From assembly GCA_024711185.1 (NCBI GenBank), contig JANJTI010000245.1, positions 1 through 7,196 on the forward strand: 7,196 bases of DNA. Direction: 5' to 3'. This DNA comes from Brevundimonas sp. (GTDB lineage: Bacteria > Pseudomonadota > Alphaproteobacteria > Caulobacterales > Caulobacteraceae). The position numbers were made by a program, and so were the translations under genes. Shown piece by piece: positions 1 through 7,173 of the stretch. The notes below the pieces were generated by a model. It made no database searches and was not told where the DNA came from. It saw only the letters and a program-made list of their open reading frames with translations. Position 1 is the stretch's first letter. Each line of letters opens with the position of its first letter.

Positions 1-167
1 TGCTGGACGAGATGCGGAAGCGCACCGACACCCGCTTCATCGTCATCACCCACAACCCGGTGACCATGAGCCGGATGGATCGGCTGTACGGCGTGACCAT
101 GCCGGAGCGGGGTGTCAGCCAGCTGGTCAGCGTGGACCTGACGCAGGCGGAGAAACTGGTGGCGTGA
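1..167 (+). CDS. smc: Chromosome segregation ATPase SMC, C-terminal end (partial)
   Basis: An open frame runs in from the left edge (first full codon at base 3) and ends at TGA 165-167, leaving the last 54 residues of a longer protein. It reads [19 protein letters not shown], then [20 protein letters not shown] and SQLVSVDL. This is the end of the SMC head domain: the stretch just after Walker B and the D-loop, with the conserved switch histidine in ITHNP and the typical TM...[12 protein letters not shown] tail. SMC is the ATP-driven DNA-organising subunit of condensin and works with ScpA and ScpB in the nucleoid. The coiled coil, hinge and Walker A lie outside the window. The gene converges on the glycosyltransferase gene to its right, and an inverted repeat starts directly after its stop. 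RecN or another SMC-like ATPase is a less likely reading, because the GVTMPE.GVS tail is typical of SMC itself. Confidence 0.9.
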   Translation, partial: LDEMRKRTDTRFIVITHNPVTMSRMDRLYGVTMPERGVSQLVSVDLTQAEKLVA

Positions 168-241
168 GGCGGCCGGCGACCAGTGGCCGGCAGCTGGCCA
201 AACCGCCGGGGATGTCTACCGGCCACCAGCCGCCGGCCGCC
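168..241. terminator. Large inverted repeat between convergent genes, probable terminator
   Basis: The arms are 168-190 and 219-241, each 23 bases, with 20 of 23 positions complementary and a 28-base loop. The repeat begins at the first base after the smc stop and ends two bases before the stop of the minus-strand glycosyltransferase gene. In plus-strand RNA the three mismatches are A-C. In minus-strand RNA the same positions become G-U wobbles, so the whole 23-base-pair stem can form. Neither side has a run of T after the stem, so this is not a textbook intrinsic terminator. It could stop transcription with Rho or protect 3' ends. A smaller nested hairpin (TGGCC 184-188 with GGCCA 196-200) could compete with it. 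Confidence 0.6.
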
Positions 242-243
242 AA

Positions 244-966
244 TCACCCCTTCAGCACTTCCGTCTTCAGGAACCAGCCGAAGATGGCCGGGCCTTCGAC
301 GACGTAGCGGCGGAACATGCGGCGGGGCTGGCTGGCGAGGCGGTGCAGCCATTCCAGCGACAGGCGCTGGAAGATGGCCGGGGCGCGGTGCTGGCGGCCG
401 GTGAGGAAGTCGACCGAGGCGCCGAGGCTCAGCGCCCCGCCTCGCTCGCGGCCGGCCCTGTGCAGGGCGTGTGCGAACAGCTCCTGCTTAGGGGCGGAGA
501 CGCAGGCGAGCAGCACGTCCCACTCCGCCTTCGCGGCGGCGTCGACGGCGGCCAGCCAGCCGGGCGTGCCCGGGGTCAGCATCGGCGCCTCGATGTGGAC
601 GAAATGACGACGCGGGAAGCGGGCCTGGAGGGTGTGGAAGGCCTCGAGGTCGGGACCGAACACGGCGTAGACCAGATCCGCGCCGACATCGGACGCCAGC
701 AGGTCGGCGGTCAGGTCGGAGCCAGGATAGACCGACAGCCGGCGGCCGCGCAGCCGGGCGAGGTGGGCGAGGATGCGGCTGTCGCAGACGTGCAGGGCGG
801 CGCCGCGATAGATGTCGGCGGGAACCCGGCCGTCCATCAGCTTGATGACGTGGTCGACGTTGGGCGTGACGACGTAGCCGTAGGGGCCGCGCGCTCGGGC
901 GGCCACATCCGCGAGAAGGGCGGTGCGGTCGCCGTCGGCGAAGTCCAGCGTCATGAAGCGGGTCAT
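244..966 (-). CDS. WecG/TagA/CpsF family glycosyltransferase
   Basis: This 240-residue protein belongs to glycosyltransferase family 26, which transfers a sugar (often N-acetylmannosamine or its uronic acid) from a UDP-sugar to an undecaprenyl-diphosphate-linked sugar on the inner face of the membrane. Visible motifs are TPNVDHV (34-40), CDSRIL (61-66), YPGSDLT (80-86), VSAPKQE (156-162), SLGASVDFLTGRQHRAP (180-196) and the tail LEWLHRLASQPRRMFRRY (204-221). T34 and D62 have the same 28-residue spacing as the Thr and Asp reported as catalytic in TagA. The basic and hydrophobic C-terminus resembles the membrane-binding appendage of the family. The start is uncertain: a TTG at 991-993 would add nine residues. 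I prefer the ATG at 964-966, because it gives the usual family length and a normal N-terminus. No start has a clear ribosome binding site. The gene lies 34 bases after the channel gene, probably in the same transcript. No other polysaccharide gene is in view, so the acceptor and polymer are unknown. Confidence 0.9.
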   Translation of the reverse strand: MTRFMTLDFADGDRTALLADVAARARGPYGYVVTPNVDHVIKLMDGRVPADIYRGAALHVCDSRILAHLARLRGRRLSVYPGSDLTADLLASDVGADLVYAVFGPDLEAFHTLQARFPRRHFVHIEAPMLTPGTPGWLAAVDAAAKAEWDVLLACVSAPKQELFAHALHRAGRERGGALSLGASVDFLTGRQHRAPAIFQRLSLEWLHRLASQPRRMFRRYVVEGPAIFGWFLKTEVLKG

Positions 967-1000
967 GCCGCGAAGGTAGCGCGCCAGCCTCAACGGGCCG

Positions 1001-2110
1001 TTACGATGCGGTCGCGGCGGCGAGGGACGCGTTCAGCTGGCGGTCGCGCGGCAGGGCTTCGGGGCAATGGTCGCGCATGAAGGCCAGCATCTTCTCGCGA
1101 ATCTCACAGCGCAGGTCGAAGACGACCGCGCCGTTGCGGCCGCTGGCGAGGCAGCGCACCTGGGCCACGCGGTCGGTGACGTCGGTGACCTGCAGGTTGA
1201 CCACGTCGCCGTCCCACAGCGGACTCCCGCGGCAGATCCGCTCAAGCTCGGCGCGGAGCCGGTCGATCGGCGCCTCGTAGTCGACGTAGAGCATGACCGT
1301 GCCGATCAGGCGGGCGGTCTCGCGGGTCCAGTTCTGGAACGGCTTCTGGATGAAGTAGGTCAGCGGCAGGACCATGCGTCGCCAGTCCCACAGCTTGACC
1401 ACGACGTAGGTCGAGGTGATCTCCTCTACCGTACCCCACTCGCCCTCGACGATGAGAGCGTCGTCGATACGGATCGGCTGGGTCATGGCGATCTGGATGC
1501 CGGCCAGCAGGTTGGTCAGCACCGGCTGCAGCGCGAAGCCGGCGATGATGCCGACGACGCCGGCCGAGGCCAGGATGCTGACGCCCCACTGACGGAAGCC
1601 GGCGATCGTCATAAGGGCGAGACCGAGGGTCACCAGCGCGATCACCACCTTGGCCACCTTCTGCAGGATGCGCGTCTGGGTGATGTGCTTGCGGGCGACG
1701 AGGTTGTCCTCGGTCTGGATGTTGAAGCGCCGCATGTAGACCACGGCCCACATGTCCATGACCCCAGCCGCCAGCCAGCCGGCGGTGAGGATGCCGAGGA
1801 ACAGCAGCACCGAGCGGACCTGGGCCGAAGGCAGCGGGTCCATGGGCGAGACGGTGACGCCGATGCCGATAGCCAGCAGCACGACCAGAATGCGGAACTT
1901 GGTTCGACCGCGTTCGACAACGCCGCGCCAGAAGACGTCGCGCTTGCGAACCAGACGGCGGAGGATGCCGAACAGAAGCTTGTGCGCCAGCCAGCCGCCG
2001 CCCACGAAGACAAGCAGGACGAGAGCGATCGCCGCCCATTCCGGCAGCCAGTCGAAACGCCGCCACAGGCGGATGACCGCCGTGGTCAGGTCGGTGATCC
2101 AGATCGGCAT
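1001..2110 (-). CDS. MscS-family mechanosensitive ion channel
   Basis: This 369-residue inner-membrane channel is expected to open under membrane tension and release solutes during osmotic downshock. Hydrophobic segments lie at about 24-46, 73-90, 97-120 and 152-170. The pore helix region follows at about 177-210, with small residues and glycines (SAGVVGIIAGFALQPVLTNL). After the pore come MTQPIRIDD (209-217) and EWGTVEEITSTYVVVKLWD (224-242), which form the MscS beta domain. At 247-251 the more usual IPN turn reads VLPLT, followed by PFQNWTR (257-263). The MscS C-terminal alpha/beta domain fills the rest. The gene has more membrane segments than E. coli MscS (286 residues) and looks like a larger-subfamily member. 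A TTG start at 2180-2182 would add 24 polar, proline-rich residues and overlap murG. The ATG at 2108-2110 is preferred and leaves 40 bases after murG. No strong ribosome binding site or separate promoter is visible. Confidence 0.93.
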   Translation of the reverse strand: MPIWITDLTTAVIRLWRRFDWLPEWAAIALVLLVFVGGGWLAHKLLFGILRRLVRKRDVFWRGVVERGRTKFRILVVLLAIGIGVTVSPMDPLPSAQVRSVLLFLGILTAGWLAAGVMDMWAVVYMRRFNIQTEDNLVARKHITQTRILQKVAKVVIALVTLGLALMTIAGFRQWGVSILASAGVVGIIAGFALQPVLTNLLAGIQIAMTQPIRIDDALIVEGEWGTVEEITSTYVVVKLWDWRRMVLPLTYFIQKPFQNWTRETARLIGTVMLYVDYEAPIDRLRAELERICRGSPLWDGDVVNLQVTDVTDRVAQVRCLASGRNGAVVFDLRCEIREKMLAFMRDHCPEALPRDRQLNASLAAATAS

Positions 2111-2150
2111 CCAGCTTAAGCGCACGGAGGCTGGGCCGGTTTCCCGATTG

Positions 2151-3503
2151 TCAGGGCGCGGCGGCTTCGACCATGTCGGCAAGGCGAGCCGTGGCGTCCG
2201 GCAGGGCCGCCGAGCGCGCGCCCGCGCTCATCTCCGCGAGGCGGCCGGGATCGGAGAGCAGTCGCTCCAGCATGGCCGCCATCCGGTCCACGGCGACGTC
2301 GTCCTCGAGCAAGATCTCCGCGCCGCCGGCCTCGACGAGGGACAGGGCGTTGAAGCGCTGGTGGTCGTCGGTGGCGATCTTGAGCGGCACGAGCAGCGAT
2401 GGCACGCCGGCGACGGCCAGCTCGGAGCAGGTCGAGGCCCCGGCGCGGCCGATCAGCAGGTGGGTCTGCGACAGGCGGGCGGCCATGTCGCGAAAGAAGG
2501 GGGCGACCTCGGCGTCGATCCCGGCTTCGAGATAGATCTGGCGGGCCGCCTCGAGGCTCTCGGCGCGCGCCTGCTGCCGGACCTTCAGCCGGGTGCGCAG
2601 GATCTCCGGCAAGGCGGCGAGGGCGCGGGGCGCGGTCTCGGCGAGGATGCGCGCGCCTTGGCTGCCGCCGGTGACGAGGACATGGATGGGGCCGTCCGGG
2701 GCCGGAGCGGCGAACGGACGGGCCTGGAGAGCGCGAATGTCAGGGCGGACCGGGTTGCCGACGAGGGTCACGCGGGCGCCGACCGCTTGCGGGACCCTCT
2801 GCAGGTTGGGGAAGGAAGCCGCGATCGCGCCGACGTACGGCGCCAGCCAGCGGTTGGTGCGGCCCAGCACCGCGTTCTGCTCGTGCAGCAGGGTAGGCCG
2901 GCGCTGGCTGAGGGCCGCCAGCAGGGCGGGCGCCGACGGATAGCCGCCGAAGCCGACCACGACGGCCGCGTCGAGCCGGTTCAGGGCGTGTCGCGCCTGC
3001 CTCACGCCCCTGAGGATCGCCAGGCCGGCCTTCGCCATGCCGAGGGCGCCGCGGCCGGTGGCGGCGTCGAGCGCCAGTCGCTCCTCGGCCGGGAAGGCGT
3101 GGGCGTACTGCTCGCCGCGCCGGTCGGTGGCCAGCACCACGCGCCAGCCGCGGGCCTGCAGTTCGCGGGCCAGCGCCTCGGCCGGGAACATGTGCCCGCC
3201 GGTGCCCCCGGCGGCGACGACGCAGACTTTCGACATGGGCTTGGCACTCACATCCGTTTCAGGCCCCGTTTCGAGCCGGGCCAGAACCTCTCGTAACTCG
3301 TTGCGTCTGAAATCCGCATAGGCCGGATCCCTGGCCCGAATATCGCCATCGTCGGCCCACCAGCCGAGGACCTCCCACGCGCGGCTCTCGGAGGGTCTCA
3401 TCCTCCGGGGATCGGGCAGGGTCGCGTGCTCCTCCGGCGTGAATGCACCACCCGCGAGGACGCGGCGAAGCGCGGCGGCGAGCGTATCCTTCGGCTCGCT
3501 CAT
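2151..3503 (-). CDS. murG: MurG, lipid II-forming GlcNAc transferase, with N-terminal extension
   Basis: MurG adds GlcNAc from UDP-GlcNAc to lipid I, giving lipid II on the cytoplasmic face of the membrane. From Met90 onward the protein is a standard MurG of 361 residues (E. coli has about 355): glycine-rich loop GGTGGHMFPAEA (99-110), GFGGYPSAP (184-192), HEQNAVLGRTNR (207-218), GNPVR (249-253), GGSQGA (279-284), then GRAGASTCSELAVAGVPSLL (352-371) with the conserved Glu361, and DDHQRFNA (379-386), all GT28-type substrate-binding motifs. The first 89 residues do not belong to MurG and are listed separately. The ATG at 3501-3503 sits four bases after the ftsW TAG, which fits the tight spacing of this operon. 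Starting at Met90 (ATG 3234-3236) would leave a 271-base gap, unlike every other junction from murF to murG. Total length of 450 residues is unusually long. The enzyme call is firm; the start is not. Confidence 0.95.
   Translation of the reverse strand: MSEPKDTLAAALRRVLAGGAFTPEEHATLPDPRRMRPSESRAWEVLGWWADDGDIRARDPAYADFRRNELREVLARLETGPETDVSAKPMSKVCVVAAGGTGGHMFPAEALARELQARGWRVVLATDRRGEQYAHAFPAEERLALDAATGRGALGMAKAGLAILRGVRQARHALNRLDAAVVVGFGGYPSAPALLAALSQRRPTLLHEQNAVLGRTNRWLAPYVGAIAASFPNLQRVPQAVGARVTLVGNPVRPDIRALQARPFAAPAPDGPIHVLVTGGSQGARILAETAPRALAALPEILRTRLKVRQQARAESLEAARQIYLEAGIDAEVAPFFRDMAARLSQTHLLIGRAGASTCSELAVAGVPSLLVPLKIATDDHQRFNALSLVEAGGAEILLEDDVAVDRMAAMLERLLSDPGRLAEMSAGARSAALPDATARLADMVEAAAP
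3237..3503 (-). other. Unrecognised 89-residue module fused ahead of MurG (or a hidden small gene)
   Basis: This part of the murG frame encodes residues 1-89, which I do not recognise. It looks cytoplasmic, charged and mostly helical: a first helix around DTLAAALRRVLAGG (6-19), a Pro-rich turn (30-38), then SRAWEVLGWWADDGDIRARD (40-59) with three tryptophans, and a last helix FRRNELREVLARLE (65-78). It has no signal peptide or membrane segment. If the run of four C at 3264-3267 were one base shorter, the frame would read ...LETGLKRM and stop at TGA 3248-3250. That would give a free 84-residue protein ending 11 bases before the MurG ATG at 3234-3236. Both the fusion and the separate-gene reading fit the operon layout. 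As given, the sequence supports a fusion. Confidence 0.6.
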
Positions 3504-3507
3504 CCTG

Positions 3508-4686
3508 CTACGGCAGTATCCGCCGGCGGTCCGGCAGGGTGGCGCCCGGCTCGTAGGCGCCGGGGCGTCGGCGGGTCAGGCTGAGGGCGAAGCCCATGGT
3601 CAGGCCCATGGCCAGCATGGACGAGCCGCCGTAGCTGATGAAGGGCAGGGTCATGCCCTTGGTCGGGATCAGGTTCAGGTTGACCGCGATATTGATGCAG
3701 GCCTGCAGGCCGATGAGCATGAACAGGCCGGCGGCGGCGGTCTGCTCGAACGGGTCGTTGAGCTTCATCGCCTTGCGCATGCCGCGCAGCACGATGAAGG
3801 CGTAGAGGCCGATCATGGCCAGCGACAGCACGAGACCGAACTCCTCAGCGCCGACCGAATAGATGAAGTCCGTGTGCAGGTCGGGCACGTAGCGCTTCAT
3901 CACACCCTCGCCGATGCCGCGGCCGACGAGGCCACCGGCGCGGATGGCCTCGGAGGCGCGGTCGATCTGGTGGGTGTCGGTCGTCTCGGGCGACAGGAAC
4001 CGGCTGAGGCGGTCGCGCATGTGGCCGAAGGTGAAGTAGAGGCCGACCACGCCCGCCGCGCCGGCGGCGGCGAGGGCGGCGACCCACTTCAGCGGCACGC
4101 CGGCCATGAAGAAGACCGCCATGAAGGTGGTGGTGATCAGCAGGGTCTGGCCGATGTCGGGCTGGATCAGCAGCAGGCCGACGGTCAGCGCCCAGAAGCC
4201 GAAGGCGATGGAAACCCCCGGCACGCCCTGGCCCTTCTGGGTCTCGGCGAACATCCACGCGGCGAAAACGATCAGGGAGGGCTTGGCGAACTCCGAGGGC
4301 TGCAGGCTGAACGGGCCGAGGTTCACCCAGCGCGCGGCGCCCTTCACCTCGTTGCCGATGAACGGCAGCGCAGCCATGACCACGATGGCGCCGATCAGCG
4401 CCAGCACCGCGATCCGCCGCACGCCTCGCGGCGACAGCAGGGAGGTGGTCAGCATGATCGCCACCCCCATCGAGGCCCAGACCATCATCCGCCACGAGTA
4501 GTGGAACGGATCGACGATCGACTGGTCGGCGTTGATGGCGGCCGGGCTCGAGGCGAAGCTCAGCGCCACGCCGAGCCCGATCAGGGTCAGGGCCGCGGCG
4601 AGCAGGCCGCGGTCGACGGTCCAGAACCACTTGGCGATCGGGCCCTGGTCGAGGCGGGAGAAGGCGGGGCTGTAGCTCTCGGTCAT
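3508..4686 (-). CDS. ftsW: FtsW, SEDS-family septal peptidoglycan polymerase
   Basis: This 392-residue polytopic membrane protein polymerises lipid II into glycan strands at the division site, working with a class B PBP (FtsI). It shows the SEDS signatures in order: GAARWVNLGPFSLQPSE (116-132), QPDIGQTLL (175-183), SRFLSP (228-233) followed by HQIDRASEAI (239-248), the extracellular loop PDLHTDFIYSVGAEEFG (268-284) with Asp273 matching the essential aspartate of the family, and NLIPTKGMTLPFISYGGSS (338-356). About ten hydrophobic segments are spread over 27-370. Its place between murD and murG marks it as FtsW rather than RodA. The ATG overlaps the murD TGA as ATGA (4683-4686) and no Shine-Dalgarno precedes it, so translation probably depends on coupling. 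It ends with TAG at 3508-3510, four bases before the next start. The cytoplasmic tail is short and Arg- and Pro-rich. Confidence 0.97.
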   Translation of the reverse strand: MTESYSPAFSRLDQGPIAKWFWTVDRGLLAAALTLIGLGVALSFASSPAAINADQSIVDPFHYSWRMMVWASMGVAIMLTTSLLSPRGVRRIAVLALIGAIVVMAALPFIGNEVKGAARWVNLGPFSLQPSEFAKPSLIVFAAWMFAETQKGQGVPGVSIAFGFWALTVGLLLIQPDIGQTLLITTTFMAVFFMAGVPLKWVAALAAAGAAGVVGLYFTFGHMRDRLSRFLSPETTDTHQIDRASEAIRAGGLVGRGIGEGVMKRYVPDLHTDFIYSVGAEEFGLVLSLAMIGLYAFIVLRGMRKAMKLNDPFEQTAAAGLFMLIGLQACINIAVNLNLIPTKGMTLPFISYGGSSMLAMGLTMGFALSLTRRRPGAYEPGATLPDRRRILP

Positions 4687-6059
4687 GACGCGCTCGCGGG
4701 AACGGCGCCGAGGGCAAGAGCGGCGGCGCGGAAGGCCTCTCCCCTCGCCTCGAAGTCGGGGTACTGGTCGAAGCTGGCGGCGGCGGGGGAAAGGAGCACC
4801 ACCTCCTCCCGGCCGGTGGCGGCGGCGGCCTCGTACGCCTGCCCCACGGCCGTCTGCATGTCGCCGCTGATCCGGTGCGGCGTGTCGCCCAGCCGGGCGG
4901 CGAACGGCCCGGCCGCCTCGCCGATCAGGAAGGCCTCGACCATCCGCGGAAACAGGTCCTCGAGATCATCGATCCCGCCCGCCTTGGCCCGCCCGCCGGC
5001 GATCCAGAAGCTTCGATCGTAGGACGAAAGCGCCTGCCGCGCCGCATCGGCGTTGGTGGCCTTGGAGTCGTTGACGAACGTCACTCTGCCCAGCCGGCCG
5101 ACGGTCTCCATGCGATGGGCGAGGCCCGGGAAGGTGAGCAGACCTTCCACTGCGACGTCGTGCGGGACGCCAAGGGCGCGCGCGGCTGCGTATGCGAAGG
5201 CCGCGTTCTGGGCGTTGTGGCGACCGGGGAGCGAGCGGGCGGCCGCGAAGTCGACCCGACCATCCTGCCCCGTCATCTCGCCGGGCGCGGCCATGACGTC
5301 GGCGGGCTCGCCGCCTGTGGAGACTGAAACGACCTTCCGTCCCCCGGCCTTCAGTCCGGCGGCCGTGTCCCGGCCCCAAGGGTCGTCGACGCCGACCAGC
5401 GCCGACCCGGAGCGGGCGAAGATGCGCCGCTTGGCCGCGACATAGCCGTCCATGCCCCCATGGCGATCGAGATGATCGGGGCTGATGTTGATCAGGATCG
5501 CGACATCGGGCGCGAAGCTCGTCGTCAGGTCGAGCTGGTAGCTCGACACCTCGACCACATAGACGGCGTCGGGCGTCGGGGCCGGCAGGGCGAGCACGCC
5601 GATGCCGATGTTGCCGCCGACGTGGACGGTCATTCCCGCCTGCTTCAGCACCCATCCGATCAGGGCGGTGGTGGTCGACTTGCCATTTGTGCCGGTAATG
5701 GCCACCACCCGCGGCCGCTCGCCTTCCGGCAGGCGGGCCAGCGCCCGGGCGAACAGCTCGATGTCGCCGATGATTTCGATTCCCGCCGCCCCTGCCTTCG
5801 CCACCGTCCAGTGCGGTTTGGGATGGGTCAGCGGGGCGCCGGGCGAGAGCACGAGCGCCGCGAAGTCCGACCAGTCGGCGGCCGTCAGGTCCTCGACGGC
5901 GAAACCTTCGGCCTCGGCCTGCATGCGGCTGGAGACGCTGTCGTCCCACAGCACCGGCAGGGCGCCGCCGGCCTGCAGGGCGCGCGCGGCCGTCAGTCCC
6001 GACCTGCCGAGGCCGAAGACCGCGATCCTTCGCCCTTCGAAGCCGGGGACCCGGATCAT
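4683..6059 (-). CDS. murD: MurD, UDP-MurNAc-L-Ala:D-Glu ligase
   Basis: MurD uses ATP to add D-glutamate to UDP-MurNAc-L-alanine in the cytoplasm, the second amino acid of the stem peptide. At 458 residues it is close to the usual length (about 440). The three Mur ligase domains are visible: a Rossmann-like N-domain with FGLGRSG (15-21) and LSPGAPLTHP (71-80); the ATPase domain with P-loop GTNGKSTT (123-130), EVSSYQLD (170-177), NISPDHLDRHG (191-201) and Lys210 in YVAAKRRIF, the position of the carbamylated lysine; and the C-domain with PGRHNAQN (278-285), HRME (315-318), NDSKATN (330-336), SPAAASFDQY (424-433) and FEARGEAF (436-443). No key residue is missing. The ATG at 6057-6059 lies four bases after the mraY stop, and the gene ends overlapping ftsW by four bases. 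The order mraY-murD-ftsW is the classical dcw order. Confidence 0.98.
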   Translation of the reverse strand: MIRVPGFEGRRIAVFGLGRSGLTAARALQAGGALPVLWDDSVSSRMQAEAEGFAVEDLTAADWSDFAALVLSPGAPLTHPKPHWTVAKAGAAGIEIIGDIELFARALARLPEGERPRVVAITGTNGKSTTTALIGWVLKQAGMTVHVGGNIGIGVLALPAPTPDAVYVVEVSSYQLDLTTSFAPDVAILINISPDHLDRHGGMDGYVAAKRRIFARSGSALVGVDDPWGRDTAAGLKAGGRKVVSVSTGGEPADVMAAPGEMTGQDGRVDFAAARSLPGRHNAQNAAFAYAAARALGVPHDVAVEGLLTFPGLAHRMETVGRLGRVTFVNDSKATNADAARQALSSYDRSFWIAGGRAKAGGIDDLEDLFPRMVEAFLIGEAAGPFAARLGDTPHRISGDMQTAVGQAYEAAAATGREEVVLLSPAAASFDQYPDFEARGEAFRAAALALGAVPASAS

Positions 6060-6063
6060 GGCG

Positions 6064-7173
6064 TCAGCGCAGCTTCAGGGTGGCGAGACCGGCGAGCGCC
6101 AGCATGGCGGCGACAATCCAGAAGCGGATCACCACCGTCGACTCGGGCCAGCCCATCTTCTCGAAATGGTGGTGGATCGGAGCCATCAGGAAAATGCGCT
6201 TTCCGGTGGCCTTGAAGTAGGCGACCTGGATCATCACCGAAGCGGCCTCGACCACGAACAGGCCGCCGACGATGCCCAGCACCAGTTCGTGCTTGGTGGC
6301 GACGGCGATGGCGCCGAGCGCCCCACCCAAGGCCAGCGAGCCGGTGTCGCCCATGAATATCTTGGCGGGCGGGGCGTTATACCAGAGGAAGCCGACGCCG
6401 CCGCCGATGATGGCGGCCAGGAAGATGGCCAGTTCCCCGGCGCCGGGCACGTGGTGGATGCCCAGATAGTCGGAGAAGATGAAGTTGCCGGCCAGGTAGG
6501 AGATGATGCCGAAGGCCGCCGCGGCCATCATCACCGGCACGATGGCGAGGCCGTCGAGACCGTCGGTCAGGTTCACGGCGTTGGAGAAGCCCACAATGGT
6601 GAAGGCTGCGAAGGCGACATAGAACCAGCCGACATTGAGCAGCACCGCCTTGAAGAAGGGGAAGGCGATCGAGGTCTCGAGATTCGGCGACGTCGGCGAC
6701 GCCTTCATCCAGAGGACGGTGAGCACCCCGGCGACAAGGGCCACGACTGTCTGGGCCAGCAGCTTCTGTTTCGAGGTCAGGCCGGCTGAGGACTGTTTGG
6801 AAACCTTGGCGTAGTCGTCGACGAAGCCGAGCACCCCGAAGGCCGCCGTCACCATCGAGACGATCCAGATGTAGGGGTTGGTCAGGTCGCCCCAGAGGAA
6901 GACCGCCACGGCGATGCCCGCGAGGATCATCAACCCGCCCATCGTCGGCGTCCCGACCTTCGACAGGTGGGTGACCGGGCCGTCGGAGCGGATCGGCTGG
7001 CCCTTGCCCTGCTTGACGCGCATCCAGGCGATGAAGCGGCTGCCCATGGCCACGGCGACGATCATGGCGGTGGCCATGGCCAGCGCCACCCGCACCGTCT
7101 GGTACTGGACCAGATTCAGCAGCGGATAATCCTGCGCCACGTCGGCGTAGTAGAGATAGAGCAGGTAGAACAT
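6064..7173 (-). CDS. mraY: MraY, phospho-MurNAc-pentapeptide transferase
   Basis: MraY is the inner-membrane enzyme that moves phospho-MurNAc-pentapeptide from UDP to undecaprenyl phosphate, making lipid I, the first membrane step of peptidoglycan synthesis. The 369-residue length is normal for proteobacteria. Family motifs are GTPTMGG (74-80), GFVDDYAKV (116-124) with the paired aspartates 119 and 120, [15 protein letters not shown] (196-210), [12 protein letters not shown] (273-284) and [14 protein letters not shown] (331-344) with the triple histidine. About ten hydrophobic segments run through the protein. The ATG at 7171-7173 overlaps the upstream stop by one base (TGATG). It has a purine-rich ribosome binding site seven bases away, inside the preceding gene. 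The shortness and hydrophobicity of the N-terminus agree with this start. Confidence 0.98.
   Translation of the reverse strand: MFYLLYLYYADVAQDYPLLNLVQYQTVRVALAMATAMIVAVAMGSRFIAWMRVKQGKGQPIRSDGPVTHLSKVGTPTMGGLMILAGIAVAVFLWGDLTNPYIWIVSMVTAAFGVLGFVDDYAKVSKQSSAGLTSKQKLLAQTVVALVAGVLTVLWMKASPTSPNLETSIAFPFFKAVLLNVGWFYVAFAAFTIVGFSNAVNLTDGLDGLAIVPVMMAAAAFGIISYLAGNFIFSDYLGIHHVPGAGELAIFLAAIIGGGVGFLWYNAPPAKIFMGDTGSLALGGALGAIAVATKHELVLGIVGGLFVVEAASVMIQVAYFKATGKRIFLMAPIHHHFEKMGWPESTVVIRFWIVAAMLALAGLATLKLR

Noticed and set aside
183..404. Small plus-strand open frame starting in the smc/glycosyltransferase gap
   Set aside because: Its start lies inside the inverted repeat, and the product is an Arg/Gly/Trp-rich string read antisense to the glycosyltransferase gene.
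2114..2121. Eight-base palindrome GCTTAAGC just upstream of the mscS start
   Set aside because: It is too short to claim as an operator, and no second copy or promoter elements are seen around it.
2111..2182. N-terminal extension of the MscS protein from a TTG start
   Set aside because: The added 24 residues are polar and proline-rich, overlap the murG end and lack a ribosome binding site. The ATG at 2108-2110 gives a natural start.
1752..3296. Plus-strand open frame of 514 codons opposite mscS and murG
   Set aside because: It is a GC-rich shadow frame with low-complexity composition that spans two real genes and their junction.
3439..5022. Long plus-strand open frame of 527 codons opposite ftsW and murD
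   Set aside because: It lies antisense to firmly identified genes, has a repetitive Gly/Gln/His/Asp/Glu-rich composition typical of the complement of GC-rich coding DNA, and shows no recognisable motif.
5602..6789. Plus-strand open frame of 395 codons opposite murD and mraY
   Set aside because: It is antisense to two well-supported genes, and its composition changes abruptly along its length, as expected for a shadow.
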